Positions 48,284 through 60,874 of a stretch of DNA of 64,000 nucleotides are shown one piece after another. The stretch covers positions 58,091,361 to 58,155,360 of the forward strand of contig ML681963.1 of the NCBI GenBank assembly GCA_007922195.1, read 5' to 3'. The DNA comes from Podocnemis expansa. Lineage: Eukaryota; Chordata; Testudines; Podocnemididae. Position 1 is the stretch's first letter. Each line of letters starts with the position of its first letter. Made by a program: the position numbers and the translations under genes. The notes beneath the pieces were generated by a model, which was not told the origin of the DNA, searched no databases, and saw only the letters and a program-made list of their open reading frames with translations.

Positions 48284-48672
48284 TCACTTGGAAAAGCTGC
48301 TGTTCAAACCAATTCCTTCCTCTCCCTGTAGTAGTGCTTCAATTGGAATCAAATTGGATGAGGTTTCAGGGTTTTGGAGGGACAGGAAGTCTGATACATC
48401 CATGGCACTTAATGTTTCAGTCTGAGAGTCGGAAGGGTTTAAGATCTGACCACTCAGCTCACAGGAAGAAGAGGAGAAGGGGGAAGGAAAAGTCCGAGGC
48501 TGCAGGGGAAGAGTTGACTGCTCCGAAGGTTTCACATCAGGTGATGAACATCCCTTCTTACTGCTTGCTTTCTCCTTAGCAGAGTCTCGGCAGGCACACT
48601 GACACTGGCAGGCCTCTTCTTGCTTTATGATGATAACAGGAACGCTGAGCTCAATTTGCTGAACAGAGTTTC
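48284..48672 (-). CDS. MTF1: MTF1 last coding exon (cysteine cluster, stop)
   Basis: The acceptor is TTGCACCAGCAG. The exon encodes [20 protein letters not shown], a Ser/Pro-rich region, [16 protein letters not shown] and [12 protein letters not shown], and ends SSFSK then TGA. The Cys cluster is intact. Confidence 0.95.
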
Positions 48673-51600
48673 CTGCTGGTGCAATGGAAAGAGACAAAGA
48701 GGCCAGAAGTGAGAGAATGGCATGCTCTTGGTGCAATGAGACAAGTCAGGTTTAGGTTTAATTCTGGTGTCAGCTCCTCCTAGCAGGAAACTCTCCTTTT
48801 TGTTTCTCTCAAGTAACATGCACATCTATAGCACCATATCACGTTAGGAGAGCAACGAAAAGGAAATCAGCATTTCAGATAACCCTGAGGAAAAGCCAAG
48901 AAAACTATGGAAGAACTATGGAAGTTCAGGTTATTGCTCATGCAATAACTAAATCTGTTAGTCTTTAAGTGCCACAAGACTCCTTGCTTTTTTTGCTATT
49001 AGTAGACTAACACGGCTGCCCCTTTGGAAATTAATCTGACTCTGTAATTAGAAATCTACTCAGCCATGTACAAGGCAATGAAGGTAACAGGCTGTGTCAA
49101 GATGCACTAGACCAGCAACCACTGATCCCATGAACATCCTGAGTTCTTTGCAGCTCGTTATGCATTAATTAGGGCAGCAATGTCAGTCTGCTGAAGTTTC
49201 AGTCATTAATGCCTCTTTTTATAATTCTCAACACCCAGTCATGGAGGAGGGGGGATTCTACAGCTCACAGAGTGAGCATTTCTTATCCTTCTCACTTGCT
49301 GCATGCCATTTCAGAAGTGCACTGGTAGTTCTCAGCCTATGGCTAGGAGAAAGCTGTTCTGTTGAAAGCTTAATTGCTCTGTGACAAGTATTTAGGGATC
49401 CCAGTTCCACCTGTCTAGATTTTTATAGGTGCCAACTAATGTCCTATATTGGCTTTAAGGCATTTAAACAGAATGGTGTTTTAAAATGAAAGCCCTTTAC
49501 TGTCTAAATGCCTCTGTCCCTTTAAAACAGACAATTCCAAGGGATCATACTATGGCCTCACACCAGCCCCCACTTCCCATCACCTCAAAGTCAGCTGTCT
49601 TCCTGTTAACTCTTTTTGCTCTCTTTTTCTGCCTAGTGACTGGGAGTGGGGTGGGGGAGTGTCTTTCACTTGTACTCCTTCTTTCCTCTGTTTAAATCTC
49701 ACCTTCAAAACTGCCTGCTCTCTTTACCCTACAAGTGACACTAAGCATCTGACACCATGCATGAAGGATGTTACATAAAATACACAGTCACATGCATTTT
49801 GTTTTTAATCAGAAGCAGCTCAGAGAGCTGGCTGGAATAAACAATGTAAATTATCAGCTTCTCCTCCTTACCTCATTGTAAGGGTTTAAGACAGGCAGGG
49901 CTCTAAAATCTAAATGAATACATTAGATACCTGACTTTAGGCACTGGTTGGTCTTTCTTATCTCACACACATAACATCAGAATACCATACAATTGTAAAT
50001 AAGACAGATTACAAATGTCACCCCTGTATCTTCAGTATTATTCTCTCTCAGTGTTATAACTCAAGTACCCCTATAACATCGAACTGAAGGAGGCTTAAAC
50101 AAGTACCCTTAAAGAATGTAAAAAGCTGAATGTTTTCTTGGACCTCTTGGCAAGTAATTAAAGCACCACATGCACTACCCAAGGAATGCCATCAGGGCTC
50201 TAAAAGGGTAAGAAGCTGAATCTCAAAATGCACATACCTGTATTGCCAGCCACTGGTAATGTGGTGGTAAAAAAGACATTCTCCACCTTTGGACCTTGTG
50301 GCTGTAAAAAAGAACACATTTGAAGCTGTTAAATGCAGATCTCCACTAAGAAAGAACAAATGCCAAACAGCTGAGCAAGAGAAACATGCACTCCCACAGA
50401 AATTACTGGAAAACTGTTCTACAGATTAAGTTGTTTGTTTTGATGTGATGCCTTCCATGTGGATATCACAAAACTGGGTCAACAATACAAGAAGTCCTGA
50501 GACACAGACCTGAGCACCCATCGGTTGATTCTGCTTTGAGCAGCGGGTTGGACTGAATATCCTTCTGAGGTCCCTGTTAACCCTAACGTTTTAGGATTGT
50601 GCTGTGGATTTGCCAATATACATTGTTCACTTAATTCATTGATACTTAACCAATAATCCATCTTTTCCACAGTGTCCATATCAACAGTTCTTTATTCACT
50701 GGCACTTACAGCAGAGGAAGCATTAGACTGGCTTATTACTTAGAAGAATAAAACCATTGTTGAGGTTTTAAACACACAGATTCATATAGGAAACACACAA
50801 ACCCTTATTTCCCAGGAGATTTTCCATTATCCTTATATACAAGGTTTCTTTGGTTTACAAGGCCATAGGATTATGTTAGGGAAATATATAGCCTATGAAA
50901 TGCCTCAGTGCTGAGAACACCAGAGAGATTTCATGCTTCTACTTTTTTCACAAAGATGTATTTCATTATTTTAAATCCAAGGTACTCTTGGCCCCACACT
51001 GTCATGCAACGGGTAAAACACACCCATATTCTCTGTGAGGCCAACACAAGGGAGTGCATCACTCAAAAAGAAGGAAATCCACTAAATTTCCCCCAGCCCT
51101 AGGATTTCCAGACACTTTCTCCTTTGTGTCTACTTTTTAACCTCTTCAAAGGAGGCACTGCCTATTTGTGACCTGTAAAGAGCCATGCACATCACTACTA
51201 CACAATAGTGAAGCACACACCTGGGAGGGGACTGAATCCTGTTCCCTCTCAAATATATTGAAGAAAGACATTTTCCTATTGAAAAACAGCCCCTGCACCA
51301 CATGAGGGACAGGAATGCTCTGAACAGCATTCCAACAACATTATGGTACATACTAACCATTTGTTCTTGACTTTGAGGAGAACCATTGGCACCATTTAAA
51401 ATCCACTGGAAGTTCTGTTCCCCCATGACTATGCTGGACTGCAGAATAGCAGTGCTCTGAGATGGCGTAATTGTTATAGTCGAATTACTTGCCAAAACAG
51501 AGTTCGAACCCACAGGTACAGCCTGAACCACAGCTGGCAGAGGCTCACTGGAACTCGATGCTGCTCCACATGGAGCAGAGGCTGCAGCAACTGCTGAAAG

Positions 51601-54600
51601 CCCTTGTCCAGTGGGCTGTGATGGTGTCTGAGTGTGCTGTAGAAAGTCATGACGACTGGCTGCAAACTGTGTGCTGTGAGGAACAGGCACTTCTGGGGAC
51701 TGTAAAATAGTCGCAGGATTTCCAAACGCAGCTTGCTGTGAACTGGATCCTATGGAGGTGGAAGTTGGAGGGGGTGCTGAGGTTTGTAGTGCTGGATGGG
51801 AAGGCTCGGAGATGCCAAGCTGCAGTACAAGTGGGAAAGATAAAGATGCTGAATCTCCTAGAGAAGGCTGAACAGTAGTTACTGAGTCTGCATCCCCGTT
51901 AAAACTTTCAATCAAGGCAGCTGCCAAAGGAAACAAAGCAAAAAAGAAATATGAATATACAAAGTCTCACATGATCCAGAAAAACTGCTATGCACTGAAC
52001 TTTATGAAAGGATGGCGAACTTGGCCTCCAAGCTAAGAACGACGATAGCAATAGCCATAAACCAAAGCTGTACAAAACTCATCATGTGAGCCAATTAGAT
52101 AGGATGGATGTTTTAAGGAACCCAGACAAGGATCTTTCTATAAGTACATTTAGGAAGCCAATAACACTGTACTCTCCACACAGGCCCATTAGAGCCATTT
52201 GCTTGCAGGATTTGCAAGTATTTTTACTATAAACACCCACCTACAGATGGTTTTTCATTCATTCAGCCATCAATACCTGCTCCAAGAGGAAACCTAGTAC
52301 ACAAGAGTTTAAGGAATATAAACTCAGCAGCACCATTTTCAGTACCAGAGCATAGCACACAGAGCTGCAGCAGAAATGATCTCATGCTTCTAGTGACATT
52401 GTCACTACACTCCACAGATTATGAATAATTAATTAAAAATTAAAATAACTCAGACTGGTGATGCTCCCCACCAGCCGTTTTCATGACACACTTGGTTTCT
52501 ACTATGGTTTTATATCATCCCCTGGACAAGAATTCTCAGTCTGAGGCAAAGATGAAATTAGGTGTCCGCACACATAGGCAGGAAAGGCTCTCTAAACTAG
52601 AGTACAGATACAAAGCTTACCTGTCTGCTGAGAATCTTCCTGATTTGCTGTATGATCTGGGCTCTCAAACATAGATTCAAAGATGTTTGCTGGTGAAATT
52701 GTGCTAAGATCTTGTCCATGCGTCTGAGGCAGAAGAAAAAGGAGATAGAAGTATTAGATAACAACAGTTCCTCCACCTTAATAAATTACTTGCATAAACA
52801 CCAGTCACTTAGCAAACGTTTGTTTCAACCCCTTGCTCAGTTAAACGGCCATCCTCAGAAAGGGCAAGGTACTTCATACTTCATGTAATAAGTACATCAC
52901 ATGATTAGCCATGATGCAAGTTCACCAATAAAATTAACAAGCTTTTTACAGAACAGTTAAACATAAGCCTGAAGTTGATAAACCTGTCAAAAGGACATGT
53001 AAGCATTCTTCTGTAGTTGCATTTCATTTTGACTCTGTCTGTAATACTTGCTAGAAACCAAAACTTTAGACTTATCAATTTTATCCTTGTCATTTCAGAA
53101 ACTTTTTCCTTTGCTTCTTCTGGAGCACAAGAATGCAATGCTCTGCATAGTCTGTTTCCTGGTTTATGCACCAGGGCAACCTGTGATATCAAAACTGCTC
53201 TGTGAACAAGGTTTTATTAAAGGAAGTAGCTGCGCTAAAGGATATCAGCCTAATTAGTGTCTGATTCTTAAGATTTTCATTATGGCAACATTCCCCACTA
53301 GGTGAGAACAGTTTTATTGTAAGATTAGATCTGGGGCCTTTAAGGGAACACTGTTGTTTCAAGAGAAAAACCCTTTCTTTTCAGTCTGCTGAATTAGATA
53401 TTCTGTTTTCAAGTTACAGGGACATACGCAACCAAGAGCCCAAAATCCATACTTGAGACACCAGCCAGGTAGAACTACTTCCTGCCCAGACTCCTACAAG
53501 TACCTACAAGTTCCCAAGTGGACTTGCAGAAGGATGCAATGTCTTTCAACAATGTCTAGAGACAAATTAAGTGATTGTGTCACATGTTATTATATCCTTC
53601 ATATACAACTCCACCAACAGATGCAAAATGTAACTTAGAGAAACAGCTGGGTAGGGAAAAGCCAAATAGTAGAAACTATGGTGGTAAAGGATATGGTGCC
53701 AATTCAAATGCCAACATAAGCTAACTGCAAGTGCCTAAAGGAAAGCTTGCTTTAATATTTTCCTCTATTTCTGCCTGGAGTCTTTGCAATGGGTGCTTTC
53801 TTGGATACCCAAGCCCCAAGCTAGAGCAAACAGCACATAATCCATAAGTATGTAAACAGGTTACCCATTTCGCAACCTATCCAGCTAGCATTTACCAATT
53901 TCAAAAGGGATAGCTGTGTTAGTCTAGTCCAGTAAAAAAAACAACAAGCAGTTGTGTGGCACTTTAAGACTAACGGATTTATTTTTTGCATGAGCTTTTG
54001 TGGGAGAAGATCTCACTTCCTCAGATGCTTCGAAGATGGGTGAACTTACAGAAAGGAAATTTACCAAACCATTTACCAAACCATCCAGTACTGGTCACAG
54101 GTGCATCTCTGGCTCTCAAGTAAAATGAAACAGGCATATTCATTATTGTTTCTAATTTATTTCTGCGCATATCAGAGTAACTAATGCACTGAAACTGAAT
54201 GCCAGGGTGGCTCTGCTTTGAAAGGAACTATCCCTTATTAACAGAAACACTACTGTAAAGAAAGTTAAAAGCATATGCAACATTACTGTTTCCGCATCAG
54301 CAGTCAGAATCAAGTGCATGTGTGATAAGCCTAATTCACCCAATAACACTGCAGTAGCATTTCATAATGACAGATGGTGAAATCCAACTGGAGGAATGGA
54401 ATCAGAAGGGCTACATAGGAAGTGCATGCAGCTGCAAGCAAATGATGCAATGCATTCTGCCAAAAAGTAATCCACTGAACAGCCCTGGCGTCAATCCTAG
54501 AACAAGTCACTGCAACACCCCTCTCTCTGGAGAGGCTGTGCCCAGAAAACAAGCCCAAAAGCAGTTAATGACAAAGGACAGAGTAAGTGGAACAAAACAA

Positions 54601-57600
54601 ACCAATTTTTAATACTTAAACCCAATGTTCCTCTGTAATGAAGACAAACTCTCAAATTATGTGCCATGCACAGTTACTTACTGTATTAGAGTTTTCCCGC
54701 AGTTCCGAATCTGTGGATATGAGGCTTAAGTCACTCAGACAAAGTGAGTGGTTTGTATCCTGAGAAGAGAAACACAGTTGTACTTATATATTTAAATTAG
54801 CCTCAACGCTATTTTACATTTCATAGTATTTTTAGATCACCTTCTCTAGTGATATTGCCATCTACACAGCTTGCCAGACCATCTTGATCAGGGTGGATTA
54901 AAAAAAAATAATGGATTTAATTAATTTATCTCCTGTCAAGTTTTAAAGAAAGTCCACTGAACTAGTTGAAGTCACTAGCTACGCACTTGGAGTTCAGAAT
55001 CTGCTGAAATGTTTTGACAGCTGTAGCCTCTTCTACTGGTGCAAGGAGAATATTTTCTTTGCCTCGGTTTATTTAACTGCATCAGTTCAATGATTAGTCC
55101 ACTCAAAGTTAAGAAACAATAACAAGTTAAAGCAGGAAAGCTTGTTTTTGCCTTCCAAACTATAAACAAAAACGATGTATAAGACAATGAGCTCTACTCA
55201 TTCTAAATCTTGAAGGACATGATGACCAGAAATAATCAGTTCAATTCACTAACTGCAGACAATATTTCTTTGTTTAATAAATTTGTTCATTTTAAATGCA
55301 AATTGATATTTTGGTAAATTTTTGATACACACTTTTTCCATTTCCAGTACATTTAAGCTAGTTTTATTAAATAAAAAAAATAAAATGTTGCTTTTGTGCA
55401 TTCTGAATTTCTATTCAATTAGAACTTGATACTCATAAAAAAAATTAATCTAGTAAATAAGTGCATTTTGCCTTTTCCTAACATCATAAAAAAGGAAAAA
55501 TTAAGAATCTGAATAAATGTATGTTAAATTATGTACAATTATATGAATAAATGTGTGCATATATAGCAAGTCTTCCTAAATTGCAAAAAGCAGCTCCAAA
55601 AAGTTAGGGTTAAGTCTATATTTAGTTGCAAACTAACATGTTTTAATGGTTACCAAACAATGAGAATTAACCTTTCTTTAGAGAATTAACTAAAAATTGT
55701 AAATGCAAAAACACAATTAAAATATTATATAAATTAAGGTTTCCTGACCGCTGATTTAAAATCACAATTAAAAATCAATGACTTAAAATGCTCTGCTTTA
55801 AATAAATCCACCCTGATTTTTGCCCCTTGACAAGGCATGATCCATTTTGAAATTTAAGGCTGGGATTTTAAAGAAGTCAAAGGGAAATAAACACCAAAAT
55901 CTCTCCAATTTCCAGTTGGAGCTAGGCATCAAATTACCCTCAAGTTTCTTTGAAAAGCATATCCTTAAGTTGCACACACTTTATTGCCTCAGGAACTTTT
56001 CCCCAAAATATTATTTTGGTACTATCTGCCACAAAAGCACAAAAATAGAAAAAACAGCAAGCTACTGACCTCAGATACGTGGCTATTGGGAAGTGCATTA
56101 TATGAGTGTCCTTTTTCATGACCTTTCATGTGACTCTTGAGACTATACTGAGTACTAAAAGTCTTTTCACAGCCGTTACTGGGACAGAAGAAGGGTCTCT
56201 CCCCTACAAGAAGCACAAAACACCTCACCGACTTGGTTTAAATTTCCATTATCTCTTTACAATGCACAAGTCATGAAAGTCATTTGCTTAAGTCAGAATC
56301 ATCCTACCTTAAGTACAACACTAATTAAAGGATGGGCAGACACACCTGTAAGATGGCAAGAGTATTTTCAAGCACTCTAAGTGTTTTAGCTCTTCTCTCA
56401 CTAGTATTCAGGTCCCCTTCAATCAATGTTGTATTCATTTGGATAGAATACATGGGCCAAAGGTGTTAACATAAACCAGTCACTGTCCACCATGAAACAG
56501 TTTTAAACAAAGGTTTGGGACTTGGTATACAGACACCTCCACCTGCTCAGCCCCATGGCAAACACATCATTAGTAATTCTTTTAACCTTTATTAAAGATG
56601 TGGAAAAAGAAGAGAAAACTCTTAAAGCACGTGAAACAAATTAAAGCTTTCACTCTAAAGCCTTGTTCCCTCTCCCTTTAGCTCAAGGCAGTATTCAGAA
56701 GGAAAAACCACCTTGGGGCTTGACAGTCTCTTAGATCAGTGGATTTCAACTAGGATGACATGTATTCCGGAGCGGGGCGGAGGGGGGTGGTATGCAAAAG
56801 TCTTCCAAGGGGTACATCAACTCATCTAGCTAGCTGCCTATTTTTATAACAGGCTCCATAAAAAGCACTACTAAAGTGAAGATAAAATAAAATTTTATAC
56901 AGACAATGACTTATTTATATACTATACACTGAAATGTAAGTACAATATTTATATTCCAACTGATTTATTTTATGATAAAAATGATCAAGTATGCAATTGT
57001 TCTTTAGTAATGTACTGTGACACTTCTGTTTTTACATCTGATTTTGTAAGCAAGTAGTTTTTAAGTAAGGTGAAACTTGGGTGTACACAAGACAAATTAG
57101 ACTCCTGGAAGAGATACAGTAGTCAGGAAAGCTGAGAGTCACTGTCCCAGATGGTATCAAAGTTGATCGAGACAAATAGTGTAGTGGCTAGCACCTCTGC
57201 TTAACATGCAGAAGGTCCTGGGTTCAGTTCCCAGGGGGTTGGACTCGATGATCTCACGAGGTCCCTTCCAGCCCTATGAGATGATGATGATGATGATAAG
57301 TTTCCTCTCCCCCCTCCCCCCAGGGCGGGGTGAGAAGAGGTTAGCTGAAAATGGGCAGGAGATGTTGTTAAACGGTGATTCTGTTTCCTAGAAGGAAAAC
57401 AAGACAAACACATACAAAACAGGGAAAGAAAAGAACAGCAAAACTGCAGCTTCTGTCTTTGATGTTGACTTTCACTTGCAATGTCATGGCTGAAATACAG
57501 GCACACCATCTTACTAGCCATTCCAAAACTTGGCAAACTTGTACCAACATCAGCCTGTTTAACAGCCTTTTTTTTTTTTTTAATCATAGGATCATAGCAG

Positions 57601-60600
57601 TGTCGCAACACACAGTCTTAGGTGGCTAAGCCAGACTCTTATTAAATAGAAGACAAAAGGAGGCACATAGGAAAGAAAAGAACTAAGGTAGGGTAAGGAA
57701 CAGGGCACATCCTGGAGTCTTACATCCTAGGTGAAGCTGGAGATTTAGTCAGACCTGCTGGACATGTTATTGGAGTAACCCTCTCTCTGGTCCAGTCTGG
57801 CCAGGAAATCTCTCGGATTTAGGATAAAGAAGATCCCAGGCATCAGAAGAGAACATGCATCTCAGCCATGATGATGACGCTTGCCCCAGTGCCAATTTTC
57901 ACCACAAAGCCCCTCTCCTTAAGGGCTCAGAAAGGGAGTGATGGGTACAAAAAAAATCCCTTCATTGTTTTGTCCACGAATTAGACCCAATAGCCAAAAT
58001 ACCAATTCTGATTTCTTGGTTGCCATCCATCACTTTAACACGGTCCTTGAGTGACAGGAGACCCTTTTGTTTAGACTAGCGTGCTCTCTCTCTCTCTTTC
58101 ATACTTCTTCCAGCAACATTTGTTATAGGTTACTGTGACAATATCATTAACTTGCATGCACTTTTATTTTTTTTTAAACAGCTGAGCTCACAATTAGGGT
58201 AAATTTGCAGGCCCAATTATCACACTCTCCTTAACATGATAGGGAAAAATAGCACATCACCTCCTTGAAAGGCATACTCAAGTTTGAACATCTTATATAG
58301 TTTGCCACATAGAGATGAGCTTGCAGCAGCAGTTCTCAGACAGCATTTCTGTAACATGCCCAAATTACTGTGATCCAAGACAGAAGACTCAATTACACCA
58401 TATTAGGAACCTTGTGGTTAATGTTATGTTGAAAAGAGTAAAACAACGAATGTAGGGCCTGTGGGAACATGTCTGAATAGCCTATGAGACAGCTTTAGTG
58501 TCATTTCCTGGATGCAACAGAACAGCCTTGGAAACAGAAACTTCCAATTCTGTCCAGTGAGGTGGCGAAGAACATAAGATTAAAGATTTACACATCACTA
58601 CTGCTGCATTTGTGAAGTGCACTGGTTAACTTCAATAGCTATTAAGTTTACATTGATGGGATATTTCTCTGTTGTTCATTATCCCCAGACTGCTGCCGTT
58701 CTTGTTTCCTAATTAAAATATTAACTGAATTATTAACAACCCACCACTTCTGGCACTTTAGTTTATTTGCTATGGTTTCTGGAGAAGGTTGAAAATTTGT
58801 CCTAGAAGATAGGATCTGGAAAGGCATTTTTTATAGCTGAGTCACTGGTTGGATGAGTTAAATTAATTTTTGCCTATTTGAAAGTTTGTTTTTAGTAAAT
58901 GCTGATGGATGTATTATGATGTTGAAAGACTGAATGTCAGGATGCCTTGTACTAGCATCCTTTTTAATTTATTCCTGACACCTGAATAAAAAACAACCAA
59001 CCAACTCAGACCTAACAGACAGGTCATGTCATTAAATGTCCTTTCTGTGCTGTTCCGTTGATTACACATAAAACTTGCATTATTAGGCTTATGAAAGCTT
59101 ATATAAATGAAGAGCCTCAGAGAAGAGATCCTTTCAGACTTACCAGTATGTGTCCTAACATGTGTTTTAAGGTGGTGGCTTGCAGCAAAAGCCTTTCCAC
59201 AACCGTCATGATCACACCTGAGTGAAGCATCAAACAGAGAAAAGTTAGCATCACACTTCTTGGCTATAGGAAAGGAATAATATGAAGTCATGCTTCCCAC
59301 TGTGTGCTTGACTAACTGCAGGAAACTCCTGATTTTATCTTTGCTAATAGCAGCTATTGGGAGGTATCTGGCTACACATTCTATCTAGATTACAACAGCA
59401 AAATACAAAAAAGTGAACAAAGTCATTTATTGCAATCATCGTTTCTGTAGATTAAACTTTCCACTGGGAGCAACAACAGATTTTGCTGATGTGCTCATCA
59501 CAGCACAGTTTGGCCAACATGGTCTACCTGGCAACAGAGGAAATTGGTGTGACAAACTGTAACACTGTGCTAGACTCACTTATTGGACCAAGAGCAGGGT
59601 TAACAGATGTCAGGCAAAAGGAGGATACATCCTTTTAACCTTTATGCCCTCCGTCCAGCAGGCATTTTAAAAATACATGATTTGGTCTGGCTTTTTACTT
59701 ACAGGGGTTGTTAAAGTATCCTGGAATGCCTCAGAACACCCTATTTTTAGGGGGAAGCATTCCAGGGCCCCCTAAAACCAGAAGAATATTACATTAATAC
59801 TACATTTTCTCCACATGTCCTCCAATGTCCTCCTTTTTGTACTTCCCTGTCCTCCTTTCCATGCTTTGGTATCTGGTAACCCTAACCAAGAGTGAAAATA
59901 TTTCATGCAGTTTATCCCTAGATTCTTACAATGAGCCCCTTCTTTGCAGGCTCCACACTGCTTTGCACAGATTGTCAGTTACCAAAATGATGTGCCATCC
60001 CCCACACCCCCCCAAACTATCCTCCAGTGATTTACCTAAATGGCTTTTCTCCTGTGTGTGTTCGAATGTGCTTCCTCAGATCACTGAGCGTTGTGAAGTA
60101 TTTACTGCAGCCTTCTGATTCACAGTTAAATGTTTTTCCTGTGTGAAGCCTCTGATGTGCTTTCAACCTGCAAAGCATTCCAAAGAAATCCCTCTCACCA
60201 CCTGCAGCACAGTAAGGGCTCTACCTGAGGCCAACGTGCCATACTGTGAGGACCATAAACCGGGTTCAAAAACATAATAGATTGTTTCTGTTCATTAAAT
60301 GAATTAATATCCATGCTTATAAAGGACAGAAGTGTGCAAATTAAAATTGCCTGAAAACTTTTGGTGTTTGTGCATTGCCTAGCACAACGAGGTCCACATA
60401 ACCACTTCAACCACATCACAAATTATTAAAGGCAAGGTCACAAACGCTGCTTTCCCGGTTCTTGATATTGAGGGACTCTGGCTGATCTGAGATCATATAG
60501 CAAGAGTGGGTCTGGAGCTGAGAAAAGGATCCACTCCCAGTAACTGAAGACAGAGTCCTTGAACAAAAACTGACGTGAAAAACAGTGGGAGGTATCTGTC

Positions 60601-60874
60601 ATGCAAGGCAAAAGAGCTGTATGGAAGGCTCTTACCTGTACAGTGTATTGAATGCCTTTTCGCAGCCCTGCACATCACATTCAAACGGCTTTTCCTTAGT
60701 GTGTACTCGGACATGGATTTTCAGACTATAGGAGGTAAGGAAGGCCTTGCCACAACCTTCTTGATTGCAGACAAATGTGTATTCCCCACGATGTGTCTTC
60801 TGATGAGTGCGGAGATTCCCAGCAGTGCTATAGGTGCGAGGGCAGCCCTCAAAGGTGCACTGGTATCTCTTAAC
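48284..60874 (-). CDS. MTF1: MTF1, metal-responsive transcription factor 1, 9 exons, N-terminus beyond window
   Basis: Minus-strand coding joins 60874-60636, 60167-60036, 59217-59144, 56203-56070, 54759-54682, 52723-52621, 51920-51358, 50301-50238 and 48672-48284: 1776 bases, 591 residues plus stop, all phases matching. The first three to four exons encode six tandem C2H2 fingers of the C-x4-C...H-x3-5-H type with TGEKPF-like linkers, the zinc-sensing DNA-binding domain that recognises metal response elements. Then follow an acidic region with the nuclear export motif LCLSDLSLI (residues 199-207 of this partial protein), a long Pro/Ser/Thr-rich activation region, and the cysteine cluster CQCQCAC at residues 484-490, needed for metal-induced activation in mammals. 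It ends GLNSSFSK. The human protein has 753 residues; about 137 N-terminal ones are missing here because those exons lie past position 64000. Family role: it induces metallothionein and zinc-exporter genes. Confidence 0.96.
48945..49032 (-). repeat. SINE-like repeat, 5' fragment reversed
   Basis: CTGTTAGTCTTTAAGTGCCA...ACACGGCTGCCCCTTTGGAA is the reverse complement of the family 5' end, in an MTF1 intron. Confidence 0.65.
50238..50301 (-). CDS. MTF1: MTF1 short exon ([19 protein letters not shown])
   Basis: A 64-base exon with acceptor TTCTTTTTTACAG and donor ACAG|GTATGT. It encodes [20 protein letters not shown] and T, matching the VEKVFFTTAVPVA block of human MTF1. It is too short to appear as a long open frame. 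Confidence 0.92.
50535..50605 (+). repeat. CR1-type 3' tail fragment
   Basis: TTGAGCAGCGGGTTGGACTG...TGAGGTCCCTGTTAACCCT resembles the 3' end shared by CR1 and CR1-tailed SINEs. It is an MTF1 intronic relic. Confidence 0.55.
51358..51920 (-). CDS. MTF1: MTF1 large activation-domain exon
   Basis: A 563-base exon after acceptor CCTTTGGCAG. It encodes [12 protein letters not shown], a Pro/Ser/Thr-rich stretch with [20 protein letters not shown] and VPHSTQF, then [20 protein letters not shown] and [20 protein letters not shown] followed by M. The donor is ATG|GTTAGT. The apparent ATG at 51936 is intronic read-through, not a start. Confidence 0.94.
52621..52723 (-). CDS. MTF1: MTF1 acidic-region exon
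   Basis: A 103-base exon encodes [20 protein letters not shown], then [14 protein letters not shown]. The acceptor is CTGCCTCAG and the donor ACAG|GTAAGC. The single base left over joins the next exon as GCT (Ala). Confidence 0.93.
53898..54062 (+). repeat. SINE-like repeat, near-complete copy
   Basis: It runs TTTCAAAAGGGATAGCTGTG, AACAACAAGCAGTTGTGTGG, ACTAACGGATTTATT, then GATGGGTGAACTTACAGAAA. The flanks share ATTTACCAA on both sides (about 53890 and 54060), a likely target duplication. Its 5' end shows an A-box-like TAGCTGTGTTAG, but I see no B-box. Confidence 0.7.
54682..54759 (-). CDS. MTF1: MTF1 exon with nuclear export motif
   Basis: A 78-base phase-0 exon encodes [20 protein letters not shown], then RENSNT. 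The acceptor is TCTCTTCTCAG and the donor [18 protein letters not shown] matches the known leucine-rich export signal in the acidic region. Confidence 0.93.
54889..55815. mobile_element. AT-rich inverted-end element in an MTF1 intron
   Basis: The ends CAGGGTGGATTAAA and AAATAAATCCACCCTG are inverted; the interior is very AT-rich with ATTTAAAATCA-type words. No clear target duplication is visible. No frame is present. The pattern fits a common reptile MITE. Confidence 0.7.
56070..56203 (-). CDS. MTF1: MTF1 exon with finger 6
   Basis: After acceptor TTCTTGTAG it encodes [20 protein letters not shown], then [20 protein letters not shown] and SHVSE. The donor is GAG|GTCAGT. Finger 6 is complete. 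Confidence 0.95.
56737..57144. mobile_element. hAT-type non-autonomous element in an MTF1 intron
   Basis: The ends CAGTGGATTTCAACTAG and GCTGAGAGTCACTG are inverted. The flanks TCTTAGAT (56729-56736) and TCCCAGAT (57145-57152) match at six of eight bases. Internal GGGGTACATCAACTCATCTA and ATACACTGAAATGTAAGTAC are text I recognise from turtle repeats. Confidence 0.78.
57175..57298 (+). repeat. tRNA-Val-headed SINE with CR1-like tail
   Basis: The head TAGTGTAGTGGCTAGCAC contains an A-box, the arm TCTGC-TTAACAT-GCAGA has anticodon AAC, and the B-box GGTTCAGTTCC is at 57221-57231: a recognisable tRNA-Val. It runs directly into GGGTTGGACTCGATGATCTC...GGTCCCTTCCAGCCCTATGA, the CR1 3' end, and finishes in a GAT repeat. 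It is not a tRNA gene, because the acceptor stem does not close. Confidence 0.8.
59144..59217 (-). CDS. MTF1: MTF1 exon with finger 5
   Basis: A 74-base exon encodes [20 protein letters not shown], then RTHT. The acceptor is CACTCAG and the donor ACTG|GTAAGT. Both ends split codons and fit the neighbours. Confidence 0.95.
60036..60167 (-). CDS. MTF1: MTF1 exon with end of finger 3 and finger 4
   Basis: Acceptor GCTTTGCAG, then [20 protein letters not shown] and [23 protein letters not shown]. The donor is TTTAG|GTAAAT. The unusual short linker TGKTFNC before finger 4 is typical of MTF1. Confidence 0.96.
60636..60874 (-). CDS. MTF1: MTF1 exon with zinc fingers 1-2 and first half of 3
   Basis: The acceptor is CCTTTATAG and the exon starts [20 protein letters not shown]. 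Finger 2 begins [10 protein letters not shown] and finger 3 [15 protein letters not shown]. The donor CTGTACAG|GTAAGAG splits an arginine codon. The upstream exon (ending ...KRKE in other species) was not found up to 64000. Confidence 0.96.

Noticed and set aside
51358..51936. MTF1 start codon at 51936
   Set aside because: The ATG lies in the intron just before acceptor CCTTTGGCAG. The phase and the upstream exons show it is internal.
57175..57235. A functional tRNA-Val gene
   Set aside because: The acceptor stem cannot close and the T-arm runs straight into a CR1 tail, so it is a SINE head.
57279..57298. CRISPR-like or other array at the GAT repeat
   Set aside because: It is a simple trinucleotide run at a SINE end in an animal genome, with no spacer structure.
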